A DNA stretch of 64,000 bases from Dehalococcoidia bacterium (GCA_014239735.1 JAAZYI010000020.1:60328-124327), one strand, 5' to 3'. Positions 19,019-27,851 are shown, counted from the stretch's first letter. The notes: generated by a model from the sequence alone, not told the origin. Numbers and translations: made by a program.

Positions 19019-19941
19019 TGAAATTTTTCAGAGTAAATAATTTTTATGTTGGTTCTTACGAGGGAGCCCCTGATTCCTATTGGGATTCTTCGTTGGTTGT
19101 TCAATCTGGTAAAGGAGTTTTTAGTTTGGGCGTCATGGAATTTCAAGATCTTTATCATATTAACAAACAGGATACAGTGACACATGGCTTTAAGGAAAAA
19201 GGCATAAATACATATGTTGAAGGATTAATTGAAGCTGACGTTTTGCCTAGTATAGATATAGGTATGTCTGGAATTGAATTTAATCATGTCCAATCCCCAA
19301 TTTTCCCAGAAGAAGTATGGGCTGCAGGCGTAACCTATAGCGATAGTATGAGAGAGCGACAAGCTGAAAGTGATACGCCTGATGTATATGCAAAAGTATA
19401 TAACGCTGACAGGCCAGAAATATTTTTTAAAGGCACTGGAGGAAGAATGCAAGGCCCAGGAGATGAGTTGGGTATTAGAAAGGATTCTGGATGGGATGTC
19501 CCTGAATCAGAATTAGCAGTAGTTATTATTAATGGAGATATAGCTGGCTATACCATAGGTAATGACATGAGTAGTAGATCGATTGAAGGAGAAAATCCTT
19601 TATATCTTCCTCAAGCAAAGGTTTATAATAAATCATTTTCATTGGGGCCATGCATTATTAGTTCAGAAGGAATAAATCCTCAGAACTTAGAGGTAGGATT
19701 AGAGATATCTAGAGACAATAAAATTGTTTTTGAAGGTAAATCTTCTACTTCTCATATGAAAAGAAATGTTCATGAATTAGTAGAATGGCTTAAGAAGAGT
19801 AATGACCTTCCAGAAGTCGCAGTTTTAATGACTGGAACAGGAATTATTCCGCCTCAAGATTTTACCTTAAATGAAGGAGACACCGTTAGTATTAATATAG
19901 AAAAAATTGGAACATTAACAAATAATATCGTACTAGTTTAG
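19018..19941 (+). CDS. FAH-family hydrolase/dehydratase, possibly 2-keto-3-deoxy-acid dehydratase
   Basis: The protein belongs to the fumarylacetoacetate hydrolase family: EVWAAGVTYSDSMRER, then the metal and active-site blocks RPEIFFKGTGGRM and TIGNDMSSRSIEGENPLYL, with the Mg ligands in the expected places. This subgroup, about 300 residues with ENPLYLPQAKVY, includes proteins annotated as 2-keto-3-deoxy-D-arabinonate dehydratase, which yields 2-oxoglutarate semialdehyde. Substrate is inferred only. Enolase-family dehydratase candidates elsewhere in the window would make suitable 2-keto-3-deoxy substrates. It is coupled to dnaK by TAATG, an odd pairing. Confidence 0.8.
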   Translation: MKFFRVNNFYVGSYEGAPDSYWDSSLVVQSGKGVFSLGVMEFQDLYHINKQDTVTHGFKEKGINTYVEGLIEADVLPSIDIGMSGIEFNHVQSPIFPEEVWAAGVTYSDSMRERQAESDTPDVYAKVYNADRPEIFFKGTGGRMQGPGDELGIRKDSGWDVPESELAVVIINGDIAGYTIGNDMSSRSIEGENPLYLPQAKVYNKSFSLGPCIISSEGINPQNLEVGLEISRDNKIVFEGKSSTSHMKRNVHELVEWLKKSNDLPEVAVLMTGTGIIPPQDFTLNEGDTVSINIEKIGTLTNNIVLV

Positions 19942-20948
19942 ATTCTTTTCCATTTTGATCCATCAGAGTTATCTTCTATTTCAATATTATTTGATATTAA
20001 TAAATCCCTAACTTGATCTGATATATCCCATAGTTTTTTTAATCTGACTTTATCTCTAATATCAACAAGTAAATCTATATCTATATTAACTTTCTTGTCT
20101 TCTTTTTCTTTAGATTTATTATTTGAAATTACTTTGGTTTCGGTTAAAGGAGTGTAATTCGAATTTATCTCATTAATTCCCAAAGTTTCTCCACTATTTA
20201 TTTCTATTACGCCTTTAGGTGATTTAAGAAAAACTTTCCCTTTCCCATCAACTTTTATAGAAGAGTTATTTAGGTTAAAAGTAATAGAAGTGTGTTCTTC
20301 AATACCAATTACTAATATATCTCTATTTTTGATTAAGTTATCAAATCTTTTCTTTCCAATAAAGCAATGAGAAGTATCATGATCGCCTCCCTCCTTATTA
20401 TTAAAATGAGGGACAACTATAGTTTCTTTATAAAGAAAGTTAATAAGATTTAGCCCTGGAATTAACTTAGGTTTTTCTCCCACTTTATAAATCTCATACA
20501 CAGGGATTACATGCGATCCAAAAGTTAGAGCTGCTGCACTTGAAAAAGCTATTATTCCTCCATTATTTATTTTAGATTCTAATAATGAATCTACGCCATA
20601 TTTTTTCCATATTTTTAATGCATATGTGGGACTTCCTGGTCCAGAAAAAATAAAGTCAGAATTAATTATATTTCCATCAATATTTTCATTGTATGAATTA
20701 TCGTCAGGAAAATTTATTGAATCTATTTTTAAGTTTACTTTTTCTGAAAAATACCTAATTATTTTACTAGATAATATAGTGTGGTTTTCTTGAAAGCCAA
20801 ATGGGGTATCCAATAAAAAATTATTATTTAGCTTAGAATCAAAATTATTAATAAGACCTCTATATAATTTGGCCATATGAGGTGATGTTTCTCCAGATCC
20901 AAATAGAGTTATAATGCTAGGTTTCTTAATTAATTTATTATCTACCAA
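19938..20948 (-). CDS. S51/cyanophycinase-like domain fused to a CysS-type C-terminal domain
   Basis: Residues 10-260 resemble the S51 (dipeptidase E/cyanophycinase) amidotransferase-like fold: TLFGSGETSP, FSGPGSPTYALKIW, the nucleophile elbow IAFSSAAALTFGSH with Ser, and VYEIYKVG followed by VVPHFNNKEGGDHDTS. The last 45 residues look like the helical C-terminus of cysteinyl-tRNA synthetase: a basic helix, then LWDISDQVRDLL and IEIEDNSDGSKWKRI, where SDxxRD, ED and GxxW are the family signature. No synthetase core is present. Enzymatic role is unknown. Its end overlaps the FAH gene by 4 bp and its start overlaps the hydrolase gene by 11 bp. Confidence 0.75.
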   Translation of the reverse strand: MVDNKLIKKPSIITLFGSGETSPHMAKLYRGLINNFDSKLNNNFLLDTPFGFQENHTILSSKIIRYFSEKVNLKIDSINFPDDNSYNENIDGNIINSDFIFSGPGSPTYALKIWKKYGVDSLLESKINNGGIIAFSSAAALTFGSHVIPVYEIYKVGEKPKLIPGLNLINFLYKETIVVPHFNNKEGGDHDTSHCFIGKKRFDNLIKNRDILVIGIEEHTSITFNLNNSSIKVDGKGKVFLKSPKGVIEINSGETLGINEINSNYTPLTETKVISNNKSKEKEDKKVNIDIDLLVDIRDKVRLKKLWDISDQVRDLLISNNIEIEDNSDGSKWKRI

Positions 20949-21765
20949 AAAAATTTTCTCCTATTCTTTTTTTAATTATTTCGTAAACCAATTTTGGCTT
21001 TTGTGCATGTATGTCATGATCACCATTTAGTCTTTCAATATCAATCGTAACATTACTATCTTTAATTAATGTTAAATCTGTGTTGTATTTTACTAATATT
21101 AATAGCAATGGAACCTTGATGTTTTTTAAATTTAAAACTGAATCATTTTCCCACAGGCTCTCAAGTATTTTAATGTGATTACTTAAACTCAGCCTCTTGG
21201 TAATTTTATTATTTTTATCAACAGAAAAAATACTGAATTGGCCCATTATGGCTTCTTCTGACCAGTCAGGCCAATTTTTTCTTAATCTTTTTAACATAAC
21301 ATCTTTATCCATGCCATCTAAGTCAGGCGGTCTTAATTTTTCTAATGCCGCTTTTTTTGATTCAAAATTTCCTTTTAAATTTATTGCCCCCCCATCTATT
21401 CCTATGCACCCTATTATTCTTTCATTAGATTGTTGGCAAATTGATACTCCAAGATCACCACCCATAGATTGCCCAATTATGATGATATTTTTTAAATTTT
21501 TCTTTTTAATAAAATTTAGTACATCATTAGATAGGGACTCGATAGAATACATACCTTCTGGCTTATCAGTTAATCCATGCCCTCTTAAATCCAAGCAATA
21601 AATATCAGACTTATTTGATTCAAATTCTTTAACTAGAGGCACCCATAAGTATGCCGATGATGACAATCCGTGCAAAAATAAAAGAGTAAAATCAGGATTT
21701 TTAATTGTTTTTTCTAAGTAATGAAATCTTAGATCATTAGGTAGATATATATACTTAGAAATCAA
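20938..21765 (-). CDS. alpha/beta hydrolase, substrate unknown
   Basis: An alpha/beta-hydrolase fold is clear: oxyanion block FLHGLSSSAYLW, RGHGLTDKP, nucleophile elbow IGQSMGGDLG with Ser, and the late His in NGDHDIHAQKP. The acid is probably the Asp near VKYNTDL. This is the broad esterase/lactonase/C-C hydrolase group and the substrate cannot be named. The gene lies between pyk (4 bp gap) and the S51-like gene (11 bp overlap), suggesting one minus-strand operon. Confidence 0.82.
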   Translation of the reverse strand: MISKYIYLPNDLRFHYLEKTIKNPDFTLLFLHGLSSSAYLWVPLVKEFESNKSDIYCLDLRGHGLTDKPEGMYSIESLSNDVLNFIKKKNLKNIIIIGQSMGGDLGVSICQQSNERIIGCIGIDGGAINLKGNFESKKAALEKLRPPDLDGMDKDVMLKRLRKNWPDWSEEAIMGQFSIFSVDKNNKITKRLSLSNHIKILESLWENDSVLNLKNIKVPLLLILVKYNTDLTLIKDSNVTIDIERLNGDHDIHAQKPKLVYEIIKKRIGENFFGR

Positions 21766-21769
21766 TCTA

Positions 21770-23233
21770 CTATTTAGGCTCAGGAACCTGTATGACCCTT
21801 AGCAAATTAGTGTTTCCTGGTATTCCAATAGGCATTCCTGCTGCGACAACAACATAATCTTTATTTTTTGCTATTCCTGTCTGTATAGATACATCAGATC
21901 CCAATTTAAACATTGCTTGTACTGTTTTAAATTGAGGAGCGGATAAAGGAATTACGCCCCATCTTAAAAGTAACTTTTCTACATTTTTCTCATGAATTAG
22001 TCCTATGATTGGTGCTTTTGGCCTAAAAGATGAGACTCTGCCAGCAGTACTGCCAGACTCAGTGAAGGCTAGTATCGCCTTTGCCTCTACTAAATTTGAT
22101 GTTTTACAGGCATTATATGCAATTGCATCATCAATTGATGAAAACCCTTTTCCTATAAATCTTTTTTCAAGGTATTCTTCAAAATTAAAATAATTTTCTG
22201 CTTCAACTGAAATTTTTGCCATATTCTTAACTGTTTCAACGGGGTATTTACCTATAGAAGTTTCTGCAGAAAGCATTATTGCATCAGTTCCATCCATAAC
22301 TGCATTGTGGATATCGGTTACCTCTGCTCTTGTAGGTGATGGTGATTCAATCATTGATTCAAGCATTTGAGTGGCAGTGATAACCGGTTTTCCCTGATGA
22401 TTTGCTTCCTCAATAATAATTTTTTGTATTCTAGGAACTTTCTCTAATGGCAATTGAACACCTAGATCACCTCTTGCTACCATTACGCCATCAGATTCAG
22501 ATATGATTTCTTTTAAGTGAGGGACAGAGCTTGGAAGCTCTATCTTTGATATAAGCTGAGGGTTAAAATTGCTATTGCTATAATATTCTTTTACTTTTTT
22601 TACATCACCTTCATCCCTAATAAATGAAAGCCCAACAAACGTGGCATTAACTTTTCTTGCAAATTTTAGACCTTTAATCGTTTCATCCGTGAAATAATCT
22701 AGTTTGGATATTGATCCTGGAATTGTTACAGACTTATTAGACTTTAGTACAGAGGTATTTTGAACAGCACATAAGATTTCATCGCCTTTAACTTTATTTA
22801 CATTTAACTTTATAGCGCCGTCATCTAGGAAAATTATTTTAATGTTTTTTAAATCCTTTTTGAGCCCTTCTGGCCATACTTTAATTTTATTGATTGCTCC
22901 GTTATTAATCTCAGTTGCTGAGCCTAGGATAATTTTTTGCCCCTTTTTTAGCTCTATTGAATTATTAGGAATTTTCCCAACTCTGTACTTGGGCCCAGGT
23001 ATATCAATTAATATACCTAATGGTACTTTCAGTTCTTCAGCTGCTTTTCTAGAATTTTCAACATATTTTATATGCTCTTTAGTTTCGCCATGAGATAAGT
23101 TTAATCTAGCAACAGACATGCCTTCTTTGATTAGCTTCTTTAGAGTATCAGTTTCTCCAGTTGCTGGGCCTATAGTGCAAACAATTTTCGTTTTAGGCCT
23201 ATTTTTTATGAAATTATTTATTGAATATTTCAA
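21770..23233 (-). CDS. pyk: pyruvate kinase
   Basis: This enzyme makes pyruvate and ATP from phosphoenolpyruvate and ADP. N-terminal TKIVCTIGPATGETDTL and MSVARLNLSHG, the Lys/Glu catalytic block ISKIELPSSVPHLKEI, VMVARGDLGVQLP and ITATQMLESMI are all family signatures. The C-terminal domain (TESGSTAGRVSSFRP) is complete. It heads a minus-strand operon with two hydrolase-like genes and is divergent from a recombinase gene. Confidence 0.97.
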   Translation of the reverse strand: MKYSINNFIKNRPKTKIVCTIGPATGETDTLKKLIKEGMSVARLNLSHGETKEHIKYVENSRKAAEELKVPLGILIDIPGPKYRVGKIPNNSIELKKGQKIILGSATEINNGAINKIKVWPEGLKKDLKNIKIIFLDDGAIKLNVNKVKGDEILCAVQNTSVLKSNKSVTIPGSISKLDYFTDETIKGLKFARKVNATFVGLSFIRDEGDVKKVKEYYSNSNFNPQLISKIELPSSVPHLKEIISESDGVMVARGDLGVQLPLEKVPRIQKIIIEEANHQGKPVITATQMLESMIESPSPTRAEVTDIHNAVMDGTDAIMLSAETSIGKYPVETVKNMAKISVEAENYFNFEEYLEKRFIGKGFSSIDDAIAYNACKTSNLVEAKAILAFTESGSTAGRVSSFRPKAPIIGLIHEKNVEKLLLRWGVIPLSAPQFKTVQAMFKLGSDVSIQTGIAKNKDYVVVAAGMPIGIPGNTNLLRVIQVPEPK

Positions 23234-23272
23234 TATATTTATCTCGAATCTGTAGAAATTATTTTTCTGTAA

Positions 23273-23304
23273 CTTTATTCTAAATAAAGGATAACTAAAT
23301 AAAG
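23273..23304. repeat. inverted and direct repeats between pyk and the recombinase
   Basis: CTTTATT and AATAAAG form a perfect 7-3-7 inverted repeat, and CTAAATAAAG occurs twice as a direct repeat 15 bp apart. It lies in the 110 bp divergent intergenic region, so an operator or a recombinase site is possible; AT-rich chance is the alternative. Confidence 0.35.
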
Positions 23305-23343
23305 TAGCTATAACAACAGACAGGATAATAAAAATATTTCTTT

Positions 23344-24561
23344 ATGGAAGCAATTGGCTTAATTAGTAAAAACTCGTTTAACGAATACGGTGACTCTATT
23401 TCAATTTATTTGAACCATTCTTTAGATAATGGATATGAATTGAACAAATTATTTATTGATTCAGAAATTGAAGAAAACGAGATTGTTAAAAGAGGGAACT
23501 ATAACACCCTTATTGAAGACTTTTCATTTAGAAATAAAAAACTACTGATTTTTAATTCTAATGATATTGCAGAAAATTTACCTTCATTAATTGAAAATTA
23601 TATCAAGCTTAATGAGAGAGGCGTGCAGATTGAATTAATTAATTCATCAACTCAAGATTTATTATCTGATGGCTTATTGAGGCTTGGTTACCTGAAACCG
23701 AAGAATGAAAAACAAATTAAAATTGCTGAAACTATAAAATCTAAGTCAATTAAAGGAGGTTTTCTAGGAAGGGCTCCTTTTGGGTATTTAAAATCTTCAT
23801 CAGGAGGATTTATTATTGATCCTGATAAATCAGAGTTGATAAAAACTATTTTTAATCTTTATAGTGGAGAATATGGGAAAAATAATAGAATTGGATTAAG
23901 AAAAATTTCAAAAATAATTAAAACTAAATACTCATTTAGAGAATTAAAATGGGCTCCTCAAACTATAAAAAAAATATTAAAAAACAGATTTTATACAGGT
24001 GTTTATAGAAGAGATTTAGTAATAATATCTAATAACCATGAACCTATTATTACAAATGAACAGTTTGATTTTGTGCAAAATTTATTTTTAAGCCGAAGAT
24101 TGAGTTTTAATAAATCTAAGTCAAAAATGAGCATGAGAAATAAAATTTTATTTAAATGTGGTTATTGTAATTATAAATTAAATAAGTCTACTCATCATAG
24201 AAAATGGAAGAGAGCCTCAGGAGAAGAATTTAAAAAAATATATACTTATCTAAATTGTCAAAATGATCAATGTAATAAAGTTATAAATAAGAGATTAGAA
24301 ATTGAAAAATATTATATTAATGATCAGGACGAAGACTTCAATAATATAAAAGAGTTCGCCAGTTACAATAGATTAGTTAACGATTTTAAAAAAAATATTA
24401 AGTTAGTTATTAGGGGTAGATTTAAAGTTTCCAGTCTTAAATATGATATAGATCAGCTTAAAGAATATGAGAAATATTTTGAAATCAATAGCCCTAAAAA
24501 CAAATATAATAAGATTATAGAAGTTAAGAATAACTTCAATGAAATTTTGACTCCTGCTTAA
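23344..24561 (+). CDS. large serine recombinase-like protein with degenerate catalytic domain
   Basis: The middle and C-terminal parts match large serine recombinases: the Recombinase domain with GGFLGRAPFGYLK, KSELIKTIFNLY and WAPQTIKKILKNRFYTGVYRR, then a zinc-ribbon with CGYC and a second Cys pair in CQNDQC. The N-terminal 120 residues should be the resolvase domain but lack a clear YxRxSxxxQ motif or the usual DRLxR arginines; ISKNS may be the remnant. The ORF is uninterrupted. Catalytic activity is doubtful. It could be a DNA-binding relic or a domesticated protein. It ends 21 bp before the RNase P RNA. Confidence 0.75.
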   Translation: MEAIGLISKNSFNEYGDSISIYLNHSLDNGYELNKLFIDSEIEENEIVKRGNYNTLIEDFSFRNKKLLIFNSNDIAENLPSLIENYIKLNERGVQIELINSSTQDLLSDGLLRLGYLKPKNEKQIKIAETIKSKSIKGGFLGRAPFGYLKSSSGGFIIDPDKSELIKTIFNLYSGEYGKNNRIGLRKISKIIKTKYSFRELKWAPQTIKKILKNRFYTGVYRRDLVIISNNHEPIITNEQFDFVQNLFLSRRLSFNKSKSKMSMRNKILFKCGYCNYKLNKSTHHRKWKRASGEEFKKIYTYLNCQNDQCNKVINKRLEIEKYYINDQDEDFNNIKEFASYNRLVNDFKKNIKLVIRGRFKVSSLKYDIDQLKEYEKYFEINSPKNKYNKIIEVKNNFNEILTPA

Positions 24562-24575
24562 AAGTTTAATATATT
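24547..24575 (+). promoter_or_regulatory. promoter of rnpB
   Basis: TTGACT at 24547-24552 and TATATT at 24570-24575 are 17 bp apart, and the predicted start (about 24582) coincides with the 5' side of RNase P helix P1. The -35 lies inside the last codons of the recombinase gene. Confidence 0.6.
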
Positions 24576-24582
24576 CAATTTC

Positions 24583-24920
24583 GATCAAGGTGGACGAGCA
24601 GTCGCTTTTTAAAAGAGGAAAGTCTGAGCACCATCGGATTAGAATGCCGGTTAATTGCCGGGCAGGGTAACCTGACGGAAAGTGCAACAGAAAGTATACC
24701 GCCATATGGTAAGGGTGAAATGGTGAGGTAAGAGCTCACCTCTATTAAGGAAACTTAATTGGATTGGCAAACCCCATTCGGTGCAAGGTCAAATAGAGGA
24801 GCTAATGCGAATCCGACAAGCTTCTGGGTAGACCGCTTGATTCATTTGGTAACAAATGAACTAGATAAATGGCTGCTGCCTTAATAAGGTACAGAACTCA
24901 GCTTATAGTTTGCCTTGATC
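24583..24920 (+). ncRNA. rnpB: RNase P RNA
   Basis: This is the catalytic RNA that matures tRNA 5' ends. Conserved regions appear in order: GAGGAAAGTCTGAGC, the CAGGGTAACCTGACGG hairpin, GAAAGTGCAACAGAAA, AAGGGTGAAATGGTGAGG, GGCAAACCCCATTCGG with GCAAGG, TGGGTAGACCGCTTGA, and ACAGAACTCAGCTTAT near the 3' end. Helix P1 is formed by GATCAAGG (24583-24590) and CCTTGATC (24913-24920). The consensus CCGGGC after GAAAGT is CTGAGC, compensated by CTCAGCTTAT at the other end. The 3' end overlaps the stop of the minus-strand enolase-family gene by 2 bases. Confidence 0.96.
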
Positions 24921-26091
24921 AGTCTTTTTGACCTCTTTGGTTCCACTGAGAATTAACAAACATATTTAATCCAGGATCAAGTATTATATCTTTGTATTTC
25001 TCTGGAGGATTATCTTTAATAAAATCTTCATCTAATTCTACGCCCCAGCCTGGACCTTTAGGTAAACTAAAATACCCATCTACAACTTCTGGATAATTTG
25101 TGCCGGCATTTTTCACATGAGGGTCAGCAAAATCATTAAAGTGTTCAACTATTTTTCCATTACGTAGAGTAAAAACAAGACTTACGGAAGCCGCAGTAGA
25201 AATTATACCTCCAACATTATGAGGGGCTACCATTATAGAATAGTTCTCGGCATTCGATGATATTTTTTTTGCTTCTAGTATTCCTCCAGTCTGTGTTATA
25301 TCAGGCTGAATAACATCTACACATCCTAAAGACCATAGTTCTCTAAACTCAGGTGCACCATACAACCTTTCTCCTGTAGCTATTGGAAGTCTAGTGTGAT
25401 CTCTAACTGACTTTAAAGCTGGCAGGTCACCTGGCCTAGTAGGCTCTTCTAGCCATGCCGGCTCATATTTTTCAACATAATTTGCTATCTCTCTTGCTTG
25501 ATGAGGAGAAAACCTTCCATGTAGTTCTAGCATTATTTGCGCTCTGTTTCCTGCTACTGAAGCAACTGCATCTATTAGGTCCATAGACTTATGGAATTCT
25601 TTTCTAGTTAATTCCAAGTCTCCATTACCAAATGGATCAAATTTCATTCCAATATATCCTTTATCTACAACTTTTTGAGCAGCTTCTGCAAATTGATTAG
25701 GATCTCTCTCAACCGTGTACCAACCATTAGCATATGCAGGAATTTTATCCTTTACTTTTCCTCCTAGAAGCTTATAAACAGGCAGATTAGTAAATTTGCC
25801 CATTATATCCCAAAAAGCTAACTCAACTAAGGCTAGTCCTGTGTAGACAACTTCTCCTGGCTTTCCAAAATCTAGAAGGGTGAACCTTCTATATAAGTCT
25901 TCAATGTCAAAAGGATCATGACCAATAAAATGCCTCTCAACATCTTTTAGAAACTCAGTAACAGTGTGTGTTTTGCCTAGTATTCTTGCCTCCCCAACTC
26001 CTACTATCCCTTCATCTGTTTCTATTATTAAGTAAGTTAAATTTCTCCAAGGAGTCCCAAGAACTAACGTTCTAAATCCTGTTGTTTTCAT
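24919..26091 (-). CDS. enolase-superfamily enzyme, mandelate racemase/galactonate dehydratase type
   Basis: This is a member of the mandelate racemase/muconate lactonizing group, metal-dependent enzymes that abstract a proton alpha to a carboxylate. The capping domain covers residues 1-125. The barrel has GYIGMKFDPFG (Lys on strand 2), MLELHGRFSP, WLEEPTRPGD and TGERLYG as metal-ligand strands, and APHNVGG with the catalytic His. HGR and PHN are typical of acid-sugar dehydratases such as galactonate dehydratase; the exact sugar acid is not predictable. It is 16 bp downstream of a ThDP enzyme in the same operon. Confidence 0.87.
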   Translation of the reverse strand: MKTTGFRTLVLGTPWRNLTYLIIETDEGIVGVGEARILGKTHTVTEFLKDVERHFIGHDPFDIEDLYRRFTLLDFGKPGEVVYTGLALVELAFWDIMGKFTNLPVYKLLGGKVKDKIPAYANGWYTVERDPNQFAEAAQKVVDKGYIGMKFDPFGNGDLELTRKEFHKSMDLIDAVASVAGNRAQIMLELHGRFSPHQAREIANYVEKYEPAWLEEPTRPGDLPALKSVRDHTRLPIATGERLYGAPEFRELWSLGCVDVIQPDITQTGGILEAKKISSNAENYSIMVAPHNVGGIISTAASVSLVFTLRNGKIVEHFNDFADPHVKNAGTNYPEVVDGYFSLPKGPGWGVELDEDFIKDNPPEKYKDIILDPGLNMFVNSQWNQRGQKD

Positions 26092-26107
26092 GATTTTGCC
26101 TTAATCT

Positions 26108-27766
26108 CTAGCTAGTTTTTAATAATTCTTCATAAGAAGACATTTTTAACTCTGGTTGAGTTTTTACATCTAGTAATGCAGAAGTTCCTTCAGAATTTAA
26201 TTTTTGAGCTTTTGTTATAGCTCCTTTTAATTCATCAGGACTATTTACTTCTATTCCTTCAGCACCCATCCCTTTAGCAATTATAGAATAATTTCCAGTC
26301 ATTTTTATTGTCTCAAATTTTTCTATTGATTGAGGATATCTTGAAGGATAACCTCCCATTGTTCCATTATTCATAACCACAGTTGTTATTGGGTTTCCAG
26401 ATCTTGAGGATGTTTCTATATCTAAGCCTGACATTCCAAATGCTCCATCCCCCATGAAATTTAAACAAAATTTATTTGGCTCAGCCATCTTTGCTCCAAT
26501 CATTAATGGTATTCCATAGCCTAAATGAGTACTTTTACCCCAACCTAAATATGAACAAGGCACTGTTGATGTTAAGAAAGGCATAATTTGATCTCTTGGA
26601 TGTCCAGCATCATGAGTAATTATACTATTTTCATGATCAATATTTTTGTTGATCTCATTGATAAGCCTGTAGGGATTAATTGGATTCATATTTGAATTTA
26701 ATAAAGGATTCCATTCTTTAAGCCATTCGTTCTTGCATTTTTGTATTTCTTCTATTACTTGAACTCTTCTTTTGCCATAATCATTTGATTTATAATTTGA
26801 TTTAATACATTCGATCATTTTCTGTAGCACGATTTTTGAGTCTCCCAATAATGGAATATCAACTGAATAATCTTTGTTTATATCTTCGTGATTATTTGTT
26901 GAATGAATTATTTTTTTTCCGCCAGGGATAGTAATGCCATAATTAGTTTTTGTTAAACTAGAACCAATAGCAAAAATCGCATCTGATGTGCCCAGCCATT
27001 TCCATACTGACTTTGGAGCAGTTCTGTTTGCTGACCCAAGTGATAATGGATTTCTTTCGTCGAATGAACTTTTACCAGGCATAGTTGTTACAACTGGTAA
27101 AGCTAATAGGTCTGACAAGATTTTCAATTCTTCTGTTGCATTAGAGTATAAAACTCCTTGGCCAGACCAAATTATTGGATTTTTAGAATTAATTAATAAA
27201 TTAACTGCCTTTTCAATATAATCATCTGAAGGTGAAACCTTTGATTCTTCTGGGCTAGAATAACTTTTTAAATTGTTAACATCCTGAGTCATGCTATCTC
27301 TATGCATTTCAAGTAATACAGGTCCTGGCCTTCCATTTTTTAATGAGTGAATTGCTCTTCTCATTAAAGGAACTATTTTTTCTGGACTATTTATAGATTC
27401 AGCCCATTTCGTAATTCTTTCATAATTTCTAGATGCCCAAAATGTTGGCTTTACATCAGTTTCCATCAGTGATGCTCCATCAGGTATGAATAATAAAGGA
27501 ACTGAATCAGCCCAAGCTTGAGCAATAGCTCCATAAGCGTTTTCTGCACCAGGCCCACCTTGACATGCAAAAACTCCAAAACTTTTTCCAGACTTAACTC
27601 TGCTGTAGCCATCAGCAGCCATTATTCCACCTCTTTCTTGTCTAAACATAATTGGCCTTATCCCTTCTTTAGCTACGGCTTCTATCAGAGGATTAGAAGG
27701 AAAACATGCCATCCACTCAATCTTTTCTTTTTTTAATATTTTTGCAATTACATCATAGCCATTCAT
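26108..27766 (-). CDS. thiamine-diphosphate-dependent enzyme of the acetolactate synthase/decarboxylase family
   Basis: The three-domain ThDP enzyme has the catalytic Glu in MFRQERGGIMAADGYSR, a central nucleotide-like domain (PIIWSGQGVLYS), and the ThDP-binding block FMGDGAFGMSGLDIET ending in NN of VVMNNGTMGG. Length is 552 residues, as in acetolactate synthase or benzoylformate decarboxylase. No ilvN-like small subunit is nearby, so a branched-chain amino acid role is unlikely. The partnership with an enolase-superfamily gene recalls the mandelate racemase/benzoylformate decarboxylase pairing, but the substrate is unknown. Confidence 0.83.
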   Translation of the reverse strand: MNGYDVIAKILKKEKIEWMACFPSNPLIEAVAKEGIRPIMFRQERGGIMAADGYSRVKSGKSFGVFACQGGPGAENAYGAIAQAWADSVPLLFIPDGASLMETDVKPTFWASRNYERITKWAESINSPEKIVPLMRRAIHSLKNGRPGPVLLEMHRDSMTQDVNNLKSYSSPEESKVSPSDDYIEKAVNLLINSKNPIIWSGQGVLYSNATEELKILSDLLALPVVTTMPGKSSFDERNPLSLGSANRTAPKSVWKWLGTSDAIFAIGSSLTKTNYGITIPGGKKIIHSTNNHEDINKDYSVDIPLLGDSKIVLQKMIECIKSNYKSNDYGKRRVQVIEEIQKCKNEWLKEWNPLLNSNMNPINPYRLINEINKNIDHENSIITHDAGHPRDQIMPFLTSTVPCSYLGWGKSTHLGYGIPLMIGAKMAEPNKFCLNFMGDGAFGMSGLDIETSSRSGNPITTVVMNNGTMGGYPSRYPQSIEKFETIKMTGNYSIIAKGMGAEGIEVNSPDELKGAITKAQKLNSEGTSALLDVKTQPELKMSSYEELLKTS

Positions 27767-27851
27767 AACAGTCTCTTTTCATTATTTTTTTTTTAGTTTA
27801 ATATTTTTAATAATTTATTCAATTTTAAGCAGTTATTTTTTTATTGTAGTA

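Noticed and set aside
24403-24705. 100-residue minus-strand ORF
   Set aside because: It runs across the recombinase end and the RNase P RNA on the opposite strand; both real features explain the sequence.
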